DNA from: Aeromonas aquatica
Lineage (GTDB): Bacteria; Pseudomonadota; Gammaproteobacteria; Enterobacterales; Aeromonadaceae
DNA length: 54,530 nt
Direction of reading: 5' to 3'
Assembly: GCF_000764655.1 (NCBI RefSeq)
Contig: NZ_JRGL01000126.1
Coordinates: 1-54,530 of the forward strand
Under the pieces are notes generated by a model. That model was not told the origin of the DNA. It ran no database searches and worked only from the letters and a program-made list of their open reading frames with translations. The translations under genes and the position numbers were made by a program. Below are positions 1 through 9,200 of this stretch, piece by piece (position 1 is the first letter of the stretch; each line of letters opens with the position of its first letter).

Positions 1-1704
1 CTGTAACTTGTAAGAGAGTTTACGTGTTTTTTTCGCCGGCTCCACCGCCACTGCGACAGGCTCTGCCACTTTGGGGGCCGCTGCCTTGACCGCCTGCTGT
101 GCCTCTTGCAGGGCACGGGTCTCCATCATGTCGGCATAGCCGCCCACATAATCGCTGATCCGGCCATCCCCTTCAAACAGCCAGCAACCGGTGACCGTGT
201 TGTCGATGAAACGACGATCATGGCTGACCAGCAGCAGAGTACCGGGATAATCCGACAGCAACTCCTCCAGCAATTCCAGCGTTTCGACATCCAGATCGTT
301 GGTTGGTTCATCAAAAATCAACAAGTTACTGGGCTTCAGGAACAGCTTGGCCAACAGTAAACGGTTTTTCTCGCCCCCTGACAAGGCCTTGACCGGGGTC
401 CGCGCCCGCTTGGGTTCGAACAGGAAGTCCTGCAGATAGCCCAGGATGTGACGAGAGCGGCCACGCACCATGACTTCCTGCTTGCCCTCCCCCACGTTTT
501 CCATCACCGTCTGCTCGGGATCGAGCTGATCGCGGTACTGGTCAAAATAGGCCACCTCCAGCTTGGTACCGCCCTTGACCACACCACGGCTGGGCTCGAG
601 TTGCCCCAGCAGCAGCTTGATCAGCGTGGACTTGCCGCAGCCGTTCGGGCCCACCAGCGCAATCTTGTCACCGCGCAGCACCTGCAGATCCAGCCCCTGG
701 AACAGGGTGCGATCGCCGAAGTCCAGGCCGAGCCCCTCGGTCTCGAACACCAGCTTGCCGGAGCGGTTGACGTCGTCCATCTGCAGCTTGGCCTTGCCTT
801 GCAGCTCGCGGCGCTGACTACGCTCCATGCGCATCGCCTCGAGGGCGCGCACCCGACCTTCGTTGCGGGTGCGACGGGCCTTGATGCCCTGGCGAACCCA
901 GACCTCTTCCTGCGCCAGCTTGCGATCGAATTCGGCATTTTTCAGCTCTTCGACTCGCAGCCACTCTTCCTTGCCTTGCAGGTACTGATCGTAATTGCCG
1001 GGCCAGGAGGTGATCTCGCCGCGATCGAGATCGATGATCCGGGTCGCCAGCTTATGGATGAACTCCCGATCGTGGGAGATGAACACGATGGCGCCCCGGA
1101 AATCTTTCAGGAACTCTTCCAGCCAGTGAATGGCCTCGATGTCCAGGTGGTTGGTCGGTTCATCGAGCAGCAGCAGATCCGGATCGCAGGCCAGGGCGCG
1201 GGCCAGCGCCACCTTGCGCAGCCAGCCGCCAGAGAGGCTGTCGAGGGTTGCGTCGGGATCGAGGTTGAGCAGGGTCAGCACCTGGCTGATCCGGGTCTCC
1301 AGCTGCCAGCCATTCTGGTAATCGAGCTGCTCTTGCAACTCGCTCATCTTGCGGATGTTGGCGTCGGAGGGATCGTGACCCAGCTCAAGGGCGATATGGT
1401 GATACTGCTTGAGCAGCTCCCCTACCCCTGCCAACCCTTCGGCGGTGTAGTCAAACACCGTCAGATCGCTCGAGGCGGGCGGATCCTGCTCGAGGCGAGT
1501 CACCTTCAGATCCTGCTGCAACACCAGACGACCGTCATCGAGGGGCAGCTCGCCGGCGATGACCTTCATCAGGGTGGACTTGCCTGCCCCGTTGCGTCCC
1601 ACCAGGCAGAGACGCTCACCGCGCTCGATCGCCAGCTCCGCATTGTCGAGCAGCGGGAAATCACTGAACGACAGATGAGCGCCATGCAACGTTAATAAAG
1701 CCAT
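1..1704 (-). CDS. uup: ABC-F family ATPase Uup (3' end beyond window)
   Basis: Cytosolic ABC-F protein with two ATPase domains and no membrane part. The family acts on ribosomes or DNA branch structures; E. coli Uup affects transposon excision. The gene starts at the ATG at 1704-1702 (MALLTLHGAHLSFSDF). The frame stays open to base 1, so 568 codons are visible and the end of the C-terminal coiled-coil domain is missing; E. coli Uup is about 635 residues. The first Walker A, GRNGAGKST, is near residues 36-44, and the second, GPNGCGKST, near residue 353. The last visible residues, KTRKLSYKLQ, match the start of the Uup C-terminal DNA-binding domain. The order pyrD-zapC-rlmL-uup is the same as in E. 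coli, which lowers the chance that this is another ABC-F member. Confidence 0.93.
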   Translation of the reverse strand, partial: MALLTLHGAHLSFSDFPLLDNAELAIERGERLCLVGRNGAGKSTLMKVIAGELPLDDGRLVLQQDLKVTRLEQDPPASSDLTVFDYTAEGLAGVGELLKQYHHIALELGHDPSDANIRKMSELQEQLDYQNGWQLETRISQVLTLLNLDPDATLDSLSGGWLRKVALARALACDPDLLLLDEPTNHLDIEAIHWLEEFLKDFRGAIVFISHDREFIHKLATRIIDLDRGEITSWPGNYDQYLQGKEEWLRVEELKNAEFDRKLAQEEVWVRQGIKARRTRNEGRVRALEAMRMERSQRRELQGKAKLQMDDVNRSGKLVFETEGLGLDFGDRTLFQGLDLQVLRGDKIALVGPNGCGKSTLIKLLLGQLEPSRGVVKGGTKLEVAYFDQYRDQLDPEQTVMENVGEGKQEVMVRGRSRHILGYLQDFLFEPKRARTPVKALSGGEKNRLLLAKLFLKPSNLLIFDEPTNDLDVETLELLEELLSDYPGTLLLVSHDRRFIDNTVTGCWLFEGDGRISDYVGGYADMMETRALQEAQQAVKAAAPKVAEPVAVAVEPAKKTRKLSYKLQ

Positions 1705-1731
1705 GTCTTTTCCTTATCCTTCATGAAAAAG

Positions 1732-1778
1732 CGGGCCAAACTGCGCCGGCCCTCTTCTTCGTTATACTGTTTGGCCCG
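1732..1778 (-). terminator. Inverted repeat with T-run between grx and uup, enclosing a -10-like box
   Basis: Perfect 10-bp arms (1732-1741 and 1769-1778, CGGGCCAAAC on the minus strand) enclose a 27-nt loop. On the minus strand a CTTTTTC run follows, as expected for a factor-independent terminator of the rlmL-grx transcript. The loop holds TATAAC on the minus strand, a possible -10 box for uup, but I see no good -35. The loop is large for a terminator, so the role is uncertain. Confidence 0.5.
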
Positions 1779-1790
1779 ATGCTGGCTGGC

Positions 1791-2033
1791 CTATGTTTTC
1801 TGATCCGGATTGGCTGCTACCCAGGCGTGGAGATCCGCCAGGGTGAAGGGCCAGCCCAGCTCGCGGCCGGCTTCATCCCGCAGCACCGGAATGCGTACCC
1901 GATAGGCCGCCAGCCATTCCTCATCGTCCAGGATGTCGCAGCGACGGCTGTGGGCGGCCAATCCCGCCTGCTCCACCAGCGTCCACGCCTGCTCGCACAG
2001 GTGGCAGCCGTCGGTATGAAACAGGGTCAGCAT
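1791..2033 (-). CDS. Glutaredoxin-like small thiol protein
   Basis: An 80-residue thioredoxin-fold protein of the short glutaredoxin-like family (DUF836 type). The N-terminus MLTLFHTDGCHLCEQ forms the first beta strand with a CxxC active site at residues 10-13. The conserved cis-proline segment appears as RIPVLRDEAG. It is probably a cytosolic thiol-disulfide reductant; the substrate is unknown. Its ATG overlaps the rlmL stop codon by one base (TGATG), so the two are probably translationally coupled. E. coli has no such gene between rlmL and uup. Confidence 0.8.
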   Translation of the reverse strand: MLTLFHTDGCHLCEQAWTLVEQAGLAAHSRRCDILDDEEWLAAYRVRIPVLRDEAGRELGWPFTLADLHAWVAANPDQKT

Positions 2034-4177
2034 CAGACGGCATCTGCCGCGTTGTCGGCGTGGGTGATGATCCAGCAGTTATGGATGTGCTGGTTGCGCT
2101 CGAAATCCTTGGGCCGGGTCTGCTGGGTGATGTTCTTGGCCTTGAGGCCCGTGGCCTCGAGACCGGCCAAGTCCATCTTGAAGTGACGCTTGTTGTTGGA
2201 GAACACCAGGGTGCCGTCCGCTGCCAGCAGGCGCTTGAGGTGTTGCATCAGCAGCAGGTGATCTCGCTGCACGTCGAAGCTCTCGTCCATCCGCTTGGAG
2301 TTGGAGAAGGTGGGCGGATCGATGAAGATGAGGTCGTACTGACCGTCCGCCTCGGAGAGCCACTTCAGGCAGTCGGCCTGCACGAACTTGTGCTGGCGAC
2401 CCACCTGCAGGTTCAGCCGCATGTTGTCCTGCGCCCAATCCAGGTAGGTGTAAGACATGTCCACCGTGGTGGTCTCGCTGGCGCCACCCAGCGCCGCGTG
2501 CACGGTGGCACTGCCGGTGTAGGCGAACAGGTTCAGGAAACGCTTGCCCTTGGCCATCTGACCCAGCATGCGGCGGGTCTGACGGTGATCCAGGAACAGA
2601 CCGGTATCCAGGTAGTCGTAGAGGTTGACCCAGAGGCGTACCCCGTACTCCTGCACTTCCATCCGGTGTTGCTCGGTGGAGAGCTTCTGATACTGCTGCT
2701 TGCCTTCCTGGCGCTCGCGCACCTTGAGGATCACCTTCTCGCCGTCCATGCCGGTCACCTTGATGGCGGCCTGCACCATGTCGAGCAGACGCTGACGGGT
2801 CTTCTGGGCGGGGATGTCCTTGGGCGCGGCGTACTCCTGCACTACCAGGTAATCCTGATAGCGGTCGATGGCGGCGTTGTATTCCGGCAGGTCCGCATCG
2901 TAGATGCGGTAGCAGTCGATGTTCTCTTTCTGCGCCCACTTCTCTAGGGTCTTCAAATTCTTGCGCAGGCGGTTCGCGAAGTCCTGGGCCACCTCTTTCT
3001 GGGAGGCCACGGAGTCCAGCGCTATCTGGTAGTTGCGCAGCTGACACTCGAGCGCGCCGTTGAACAGGCGATACTGCTTGTCGGCCCGCAGACGCAGGCA
3101 GCTCAGCAATTCCGGCGAGGCAGACAGAATGGAGACGCGCCAGCCCTGGAAGCTGCGACGCAGGGCATCGCCCAGCGCCTGGTGCACTTCCAAGAGGGCC
3201 GGGAATTCGCCGAGGCGCTCGCCATAGGGCGGGTTGGAGATCAACATCCCCACCTGACGAGCCTCATCCTCACCAGTCGGCATGGGCAGCGGGTTTTCCA
3301 GCGCGCTCACATCGGCCTGCTTGAAGGTGATGAGGTGAGCGACACCGGCGGCCTTGGCGTTGTCACGGGCCTTCATCAGCACCCGGGGATCGGCGTCACA
3401 ACCAAACAGCTTGACCTCGCAGCGCTGCATGCCGCGCTTGGCACGCACCTGGGCTTCCATCATCAGGCTCTGCCACAGCTCGGCATCGTGTTGCAGCCAG
3501 CGATCGAAACCGAAGCGCTCGCGGCGCAGGGCCGGTGCCATGTCGGCGGCGATGAAGGCCGCTTCGATAAGCAAGGTGCCGGAGCCACACATGGGGTCCA
3601 TCATCGGCTCACCGGCCCAACCGCTGCGGGCTATCATGGCGCAGGCCAGGTTCTCCTTGAGCGGCGCCTCACCGGTGCCCTGGCGATAGAAACGCTGGTG
3701 CAGGGCCGGACCGGACAAGTCCAGGGTGATGTTGGCCTTGCCCTTGCCAAGGTGCGCCATGATGCGGATATCCGGCGACTTCTTGTCGATGTCCGGGCGC
3801 ACATGACCACGCTTGGTGAAGCGATCGACGATGGCATCCTTGATCTTCAGGGCGCCATACTGGGTATTGCGAATGGCCGGGTTGGTACCGGTGAAGTCCA
3901 CCGCTATGGTGGAGGTCCCGGGGAAGTGCTCCTCCCAGGGGATGGTGTGGGCGCCGAGATAGAGATCCAGATCGTCGTTCATCTGGAATTCGGACAGCAC
4001 CAGCACGATGCGGGAGGCGAAGCGGCTCCACAGGCAGGCCTTGTAGCCCATCGCCAGTTCGCCTTTGAAATGCACGCCGGCCACGGTCTCACGGACCTGC
4101 TCTGCGCCCAGGGTGGTCAGCTCGTCGGCCAACAGGTTTTCCAGCCCCTTGGGGCAGGTTGCAAAGAATTCTTTCAT
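2033..4177 (-). CDS. rlmL: Bifunctional 23S rRNA methyltransferase RlmKL
   Basis: Fused enzyme that makes m2G2445 (RlmL part) and m7G2069 (RlmK part) in helix 74 of 23S rRNA, using S-adenosylmethionine. The N-terminal THUMP domain is followed by the RlmL methyltransferase, with DPMCGSGTLL as SAM motif and NPPYGERLG as catalytic motif IV. The C-terminal Rossmann methyltransferase has LNLFAYTGSATV and DPPTFSNSK. I start at the ATG at 4177 (MKEFFATCPKGLENLL), giving 714 residues against about 702 in E. coli. A longer reading from 4213 would begin inside a TATAAT sequence at 4212-4217 that looks like the gene's own -10 box, so it is unlikely. The gene is coupled to the downstream glutaredoxin gene. 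Confidence 0.95.
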   Translation of the reverse strand: MKEFFATCPKGLENLLADELTTLGAEQVRETVAGVHFKGELAMGYKACLWSRFASRIVLVLSEFQMNDDLDLYLGAHTIPWEEHFPGTSTIAVDFTGTNPAIRNTQYGALKIKDAIVDRFTKRGHVRPDIDKKSPDIRIMAHLGKGKANITLDLSGPALHQRFYRQGTGEAPLKENLACAMIARSGWAGEPMMDPMCGSGTLLIEAAFIAADMAPALRRERFGFDRWLQHDAELWQSLMMEAQVRAKRGMQRCEVKLFGCDADPRVLMKARDNAKAAGVAHLITFKQADVSALENPLPMPTGEDEARQVGMLISNPPYGERLGEFPALLEVHQALGDALRRSFQGWRVSILSASPELLSCLRLRADKQYRLFNGALECQLRNYQIALDSVASQKEVAQDFANRLRKNLKTLEKWAQKENIDCYRIYDADLPEYNAAIDRYQDYLVVQEYAAPKDIPAQKTRQRLLDMVQAAIKVTGMDGEKVILKVRERQEGKQQYQKLSTEQHRMEVQEYGVRLWVNLYDYLDTGLFLDHRQTRRMLGQMAKGKRFLNLFAYTGSATVHAALGGASETTTVDMSYTYLDWAQDNMRLNLQVGRQHKFVQADCLKWLSEADGQYDLIFIDPPTFSNSKRMDESFDVQRDHLLLMQHLKRLLAADGTLVFSNNKRHFKMDLAGLEATGLKAKNITQQTRPKDFERNQHIHNCWIITHADNAADAV

Positions 4178-4536
4178 CACGCTCACGGGGATGCCATAAA
4201 AATAGTGCCGCATTATACCTTATCGGCCTGCACTCGGCATCCGAACCTTGGGTCCCGCGGGAATATAAAGGGCCAGCGGCCTGGAGAACGGCCAAGGGAA
4301 GAGCGGGATATCGCCGACATCCGGCCTGCAATCGGGGGTTATGTGCCTATAGTGCAATCTGACAGCAGTTTTGAACTGTTTTATCGATAGGGGGCAGTGC
4401 AACATGCTACCACCTTGCCCACGATGAACCGGCAGCTCATAGGGTCGCCGCGCAGCAATAACCGGATATCGGAGAGGGAAGGAAGGGATAGAAAATAAAC
4501 ACCAATACAGGATCTGTCTGACGATCTCTTTATCCG
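4178..4536 (-). promoter_or_regulatory. Intergenic region between zapC and rlmL with probable rlmL promoter
   Basis: A stretch of 359 bases without a credible gene. On the minus strand a perfect TATAAT lies at 4217-4212, 35 bases before the chosen rlmL start. The -35 hexamer about 16-17 bases further up is poor (TGCCGA). A second weak -10-like TATAGG lies upstream near 4350. No clear terminator follows zapC; CTGACG/CGTCAG arms at 4518-4523 and 4535-4540 lack a T-run. In E. coli ycbX occupies this position; I see no remnant of it here. Confidence 0.5.
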
Positions 4537-5073
4537 TCAGCTAACTTGTCGATATTGCGCCGCGGGCGCAACCCTGAGCTGCATGCGATTATTCATCACC
4601 TTGATCACCCCGAAACGGGGCAGGATCTTGCTGGTGGTCAATATCAGATCCTCGGTCAGGTTCAGGCAGACACTCGCCTGTTCCCCCGCCTCGATCACCA
4701 TAAATTCGCCCTTGCCATGTGCGGTTTGCATACAGACCAGGGTGCCTGTTTCCAGTGCACATTGCGCATGCTGTTCATTAAAGAACCAGCTTTGTGGCAT
4801 CAGGGGTTTATAAAAGCGGCTGACGGCGATGGCATTCAGTACCAGTTGAACCTGATGGGGTGTACTCCAATTGAGTTCGGCAATCTTGTCCATCAACTGA
4901 TAATAGAGGGCGGCATCGTCCACACAGAATGGCTGAGTGGTGAAGGAGCAAGGCACCAGCTGTCGCCCTTTATATTCGGTGGCAAATATCATGCGATCGG
5001 ATAAATCCAGCATCAGACGATCATCCTGAGCATCATAATGCCACTGCCAATTGTCATTGGGTTGGATACACAT
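4537..5073 (-). CDS. zapC: Cell division protein ZapC
   Basis: A 178-residue cytosolic FtsZ-ring stabiliser. Members of this gammaproteobacterial family bind FtsZ and promote lateral association of protofilaments. The N-terminus MCIQPNDNWQWHYDAQDDR matches the ZapC opening (MRIKPDDNWRWYYDEEHDR in E. coli), and FCVDDAALY and the NRMQLRVAPA tail are also in register. Length agrees with E. coli ZapC (about 180). The gene lies directly downstream of pyrD, as in E. coli, 85 bases away and probably cotranscribed. Its ribosome binding region (AAGGGCAACTTC before the ATG) forms one arm of an inverted repeat. Confidence 0.92.
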   Translation of the reverse strand: MCIQPNDNWQWHYDAQDDRLMLDLSDRMIFATEYKGRQLVPCSFTTQPFCVDDAALYYQLMDKIAELNWSTPHQVQLVLNAIAVSRFYKPLMPQSWFFNEQHAQCALETGTLVCMQTAHGKGEFMVIEAGEQASVCLNLTEDLILTTSKILPRFGVIKVMNNRMQLRVAPAAQYRQVS

Positions 5074-5076
5074 GAA

Positions 5077-5148
5077 GTTGCCCTTACTTAAGCCGTTACT
5101 CGACTTTATTCCATGTCGAGAATTTGAGCAACTTTAAATAAGGGCAAC
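5077..5148 (-). repeat. Nested inverted repeat covering the zapC ribosome binding site
   Basis: The outer arms, 5077-5091 and 5134-5148, are 15 bp with one mismatch. Inside are 6-bp arms CTCGAC/GTCGAG at 5099-5104 and 5115-5120. On the minus-strand transcript the 3' outer arm contains the AAGGGCAAC that precedes the zapC start. The structure could therefore hide the ribosome binding site, or act as a processing or termination point between pyrD and zapC. The inverted repeats are seen directly; the role is inference. Confidence 0.55.
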
Positions 5149-5158
5149 GGATTATTTT

Positions 5159-6169
5159 TTAAATATGGGTGACGATCTCTTTGACCAGACTCGGACCTTT
5201 ATAAATAAAGCCGCTGTAAATTTGGACCAGTGTGGCACCCGCGGCCAATTTCTCCCGGGCGGCCATGGCACTGTCGATGCCCCCGACTCCGATAATCGGC
5301 AGGGCGCCATCGAGGGCCTTGGCCAGCAGGCGGATCACCTCGGTGCTCTTGTACTGCAGCGGGCGACCGCTCAGGCCACCCGCCTCACCGGCGTGGGGCA
5401 GGTCATAGATCATCTCGCGATCCAGGGTGGTATTAGTGGCGATGACCCCATCGATCCCGTTTTTGATCAAGGACGCGGCTACCTGATTAATTTCATCCAG
5501 GCTCAAGTCAGGGGCAATTTTAACGGCGAGCGGCACGTATTTTTTATATTTCGCCGCCAGCTCCTGTTGCCGTACTTTCAGTGCCGCCAGCAACTCATCC
5601 AGCGCCTCGCCGTATTGCAATTGACGCAGGCCCGGGGTGTTGGGAGAGGAAATATTGACCGCAATATAACCGGCATGATCATAAACCTTGTCCATGCAGA
5701 TCAGGTAATCGTCCTTGCCCTGCTCGATGGGGGTGTCCTTGTTCTTGCCGATATTGATGCCGATGACGCCCTGATATTTGGCTTCCCTGACCCGGGCCAC
5801 CAGATGATCGACACCCTTGTTGTTGAACCCCATGCGGTTGATGATCCCCTCCGCCGGAATAACCCGGAACAGGCGAGGCTTGTCATTTCCACTCTGGGGT
5901 TTGGGGGTCACGGTGCCGACTTCGATAAAGCCAAACCCCATGGCGCCAAATGCATCGATACACTCCCCGTCTTTATCCAGACCGGCGGCCAATCCCACCG
6001 GATTGGCAAAATTAAGCCCCATACAGGTGACGGGGCGTTTGGGCAGTGAATGGCGGAAGAAACAATCGAGTGGCGTACCGAGAAGGCGGGGCAAATATTT
6101 GATGGAGAGATCGTGTGCCTGTTCAGGATTGAGCTTGAACAGGAAATGCCTTGCGAGGGGGTACAGCAT
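5159..6169 (-). CDS. pyrD: Dihydroorotate dehydrogenase (quinone), class 2
   Basis: FMN enzyme of the inner membrane that oxidises dihydroorotate to orotate with quinone as acceptor, the fourth step of UMP synthesis. It has 336 residues, as in E. coli. The N-terminal helix region ([19 protein letters not shown]) is the quinone-channel and membrane domain typical of class 2. [13 protein letters not shown] and INRMGFNN are FMN-site motifs, and [11 protein letters not shown] carries the catalytic serine of class 2. The C-terminal IIGVGGIDS binds the FMN phosphate. The start has a clear AAGGAG six bases upstream. A bidirectional terminator separates it from the dehydrogenase gene upstream, so its promoter must lie within about 65 bases or in that gene. 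I see no clear PurR site. Confidence 0.97.
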   Translation of the reverse strand: MLYPLARHFLFKLNPEQAHDLSIKYLPRLLGTPLDCFFRHSLPKRPVTCMGLNFANPVGLAAGLDKDGECIDAFGAMGFGFIEVGTVTPKPQSGNDKPRLFRVIPAEGIINRMGFNNKGVDHLVARVREAKYQGVIGINIGKNKDTPIEQGKDDYLICMDKVYDHAGYIAVNISSPNTPGLRQLQYGEALDELLAALKVRQQELAAKYKKYVPLAVKIAPDLSLDEINQVAASLIKNGIDGVIATNTTLDREMIYDLPHAGEAGGLSGRPLQYKSTEVIRLLAKALDGALPIIGVGGIDSAMAAREKLAAGATLVQIYSGFIYKGPSLVKEIVTHI

Positions 6170-6182
6170 GTTTGCTCCTTAA

Positions 6183-6211
6183 AAAAGCCCCGGCAACTGG
6201 CCGGGGCTTTT
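6183..6211 (-). terminator. Terminator between NAD-glutamate dehydrogenase and pyrD
   Basis: Perfect 12-bp arms AAAAGCCCCGGC/GCCGGGGCTTTT with a 5-nt loop. On the minus strand the hairpin is followed by TTTTTT, a strong factor-independent terminator for the dehydrogenase transcript. Confidence 0.9.
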
Positions 6212-6233
6212 GGTGTGATGATGCCAATAAACG

Positions 6234-9200
6234 TTATATCGAGGTTCGGCAATTCAACTGGAGCAGGTTCAACTCTCGCAAGGCCACCGAGAACTTGGCG
6301 AACTCGTGAGTACTGGTGGTCTTGAAGTCGGCCAACATGTGGGTCCAACGGGACAAGAGTTGCTCATGCTCCGAAATCCAGTCGGCCAGTATGGTAGCGC
6401 ATTCGCCCTGCTCTTTGCACCCTTCCAGTACCACGGAAGTTAGGCTGCGTTGCTGCCAGTCCAGATCTTCGCGGAAGGAGGCCCGCGCCATCGCCTGCCA
6501 GTGGTTGCCCACGGGTTGATGGTTGATCTGCTCGAGGAACCAGTGCAGGTCGAGCTTGGCGCCGAGGCGGTAGTAGACGTTGGCGGCGCGCAGGATGTCG
6601 GTCTTGTGCTCCGCGGCGATCTGCGCCAGGTCCAGGCTGGAGAACAGGCTGCTCATGTGCGCCACCTGACGGGCGATGTGCTCGGGCACCTGCTTGGCCA
6701 CCAGATCGGCGACCTTCTGCTGATGCTCGGCCACTTCGCTCTCGTCCATCACCTCGTAGAGGTGCGTCCCCAGGGTCTCGAAGGCCGGGCGGAAGAAGGC
6801 GATGTTTTCGCTGATGCTCCAGCTGCGGTTGCGGGCGCGCAGGAACCAGCGGGTGGCACGGCGCACGATGCGGCGGCTGTAGAACATCAGCTCGAGCTGG
6901 GTCTCTGCCGCCACCAGGTTGTCACACCCTTCGATGTCACGCCACAGCTGGTTCAGGCCGAATACCTCCCGGGCCATGGCGAAGCAGCAGGCCACTTCGG
7001 CCACGGAGGCACCGGTCTCGTCCTTCATCCGGCTGGCAAAGTTCAGCCCCATGTCGTTGACCAGCATGTTGGCCACCCGGGTCGCGATGATCTCGGAGCG
7101 CAATGGATGCTGGGCAAGCTCTGCCCCGAAGCGCTGCTGCAGCTGAGCCGGGAAGCTGGTCACCAGCATGTTGGCGAGGAAGGGCTCGTCGGTCACTTCC
7201 GGGCAGTTGAGCTGCTCCTTGAGCACCATCTTGCCGTAGGCCACCAGCACCGCCAACTCTGGGCGGGTCAGACCCTGCCCTGCGGCCATCCGCTCGGACA
7301 GCTCCTCATCGGAGGGCAGGAACTCCAGCGCGCGGTCCAGCTTGCCTTCGCGCTCCAACCCCTGGATGAAGCGTTGCTGCTCTTTGAGCTGCTCGGCGCC
7401 GCGGAAGGCGGTGACCGAGATGGACTGGGACTGGCGATAGGCGTTGGTGATGACGACTTGCGCCACCGCGTCCGTCATCTCGTACAGCATCTGGTTGCGC
7501 TGTTTGAGGGTCATGTCTCCTGCAGCCACCAGCTGGTTCAGCAGGATCTTGATGTTGACCTCGTTGTCGGAGCAATCCACCCCGCCCACGTTGTCGGTAA
7601 AGTCGGTGTTGATGCGACCGCCCTGGCTCGCGTATTCCACCCGACCGAGCTGGGTGAAGCCGAGGTTGCCGCCCTCCCCCACGATCCTGGCGCGCAGATC
7701 GCGACCGTTGACCCGCAACACATCGTTGCTGCGATCGCCGACGTCCGCATCGCTCTCGCGGGCACTCTTCACATAGGTGCCGATGCCGCCGTTCCAGAGC
7801 AAGTCCACGTTCAGGCACAGCAGCGCCTTGATAAGCTCATTCGGCGCCATGCTGGCCTTGTCGGTGCCGAGCAGGGTCTGCATCTGCGGGCTCAGCTTGA
7901 TGGACTTGGCCGAGCGCAGGAAGATGCCGCCGCCTTCGGAGATTAGCTCGCGGTTGTAATCATCCCAGCTCGAGCCCGGCAGATCGAACAGGCGCTGGCG
8001 CTCGACGACGCTCTTGGCCGCATCCGGTGTCGGGTCGATGAAGATGTGCATGTGGTTGAAGGCGCCCACCAGCCGGGTGTGCGCGGAGAGCAGCATGCCG
8101 TTACCGAACACATCGCCCGCCATGTCGCCGATCCCCACGCAGGTGAAGTCCGTGGTCTGGCAGTTGAGGCCGACTTCGCGGAAGTGGCGCTTGACCGACT
8201 CCCAGGCGCCGCGCGCCGTGATGGCCATCTTCTTGTGGTCGTAGCCAACCGAGCCGCCGGAGGCGAACGCATCGCCGAGCCAGTGGCCGTATTCGTGGCT
8301 CAGCTCGTTGGCGATGTCGGAGAAGGTGGCGGTGCCCTTGTCGGCGGCGACCACCAGGTAGTAGTCATCCTCGTCGTGGCGAACCACGTCACGGGGCGGG
8401 ATCACCTCGCCGGCGATGATGTTGTCGGTCACGTCCAGCAGGCCGCGGATGAAGAGGCGATAACAGGCCTTGCCCTCCTCCTGAATGACGGCGCGAGGGG
8501 CGCCCACCGGCATCTGCTTGCAATAGAAGCAACCCTTGGCGCCAACCGGCACTATAACGGTGTTCTTGACCTGCTGTGCCTTCACCAGACCCAGCACCTC
8601 GGTGCGGAAGTCTTCCTTGCGATCGGACCAGCGCAGGCCGCCACGGGCCACCTTGCCCCAGCGCAAATGCACCCCTTCCACTCGCGGCGAGTAGACGAAG
8701 ATCTCGAACTTCGGCAGCGGCAGCGGCATGTCGGTGATGCTGGAGGGGGCCAGCTTGAAGGAGATGTAGGGCTTGATCTGACCTTCGTTGTCCAGCTGAT
8801 AGAAGTTGGTGCGCAGGGTGGCGTCGATCATCTCCATGTAGCGGCGGATGATGCGATCGTCGTCCAGGTTCGCAACCTGATCCAGCTTGGCGGCCAGCTG
8901 CTCGTGCAGCTTGGTCTGGGCCTTGGCGTCCTGTTTCACGGCCGGGTTCAGGCGCAGATCGAACAGGGTGAACAACAGCTGGGCGATGTCGGGGTAACGA
9001 GTCAGCGTCTCCTCGATGTAGGACTGGCTGAAGGAGACACCGGTCTGGCGCATGTATTTGGCATAGGCGCGCAGCACCGAGACCTGACGACCACAGAGAC
9101 CGGCCCCCAGCACCAGACGGTTGAAGCCGTCATCTTCCAGGGTCTTGTTCCAGATGGCGGCGAAGGCCTGCTGGAAGCGCTGCTGGCTCTGGGCCAGGCT

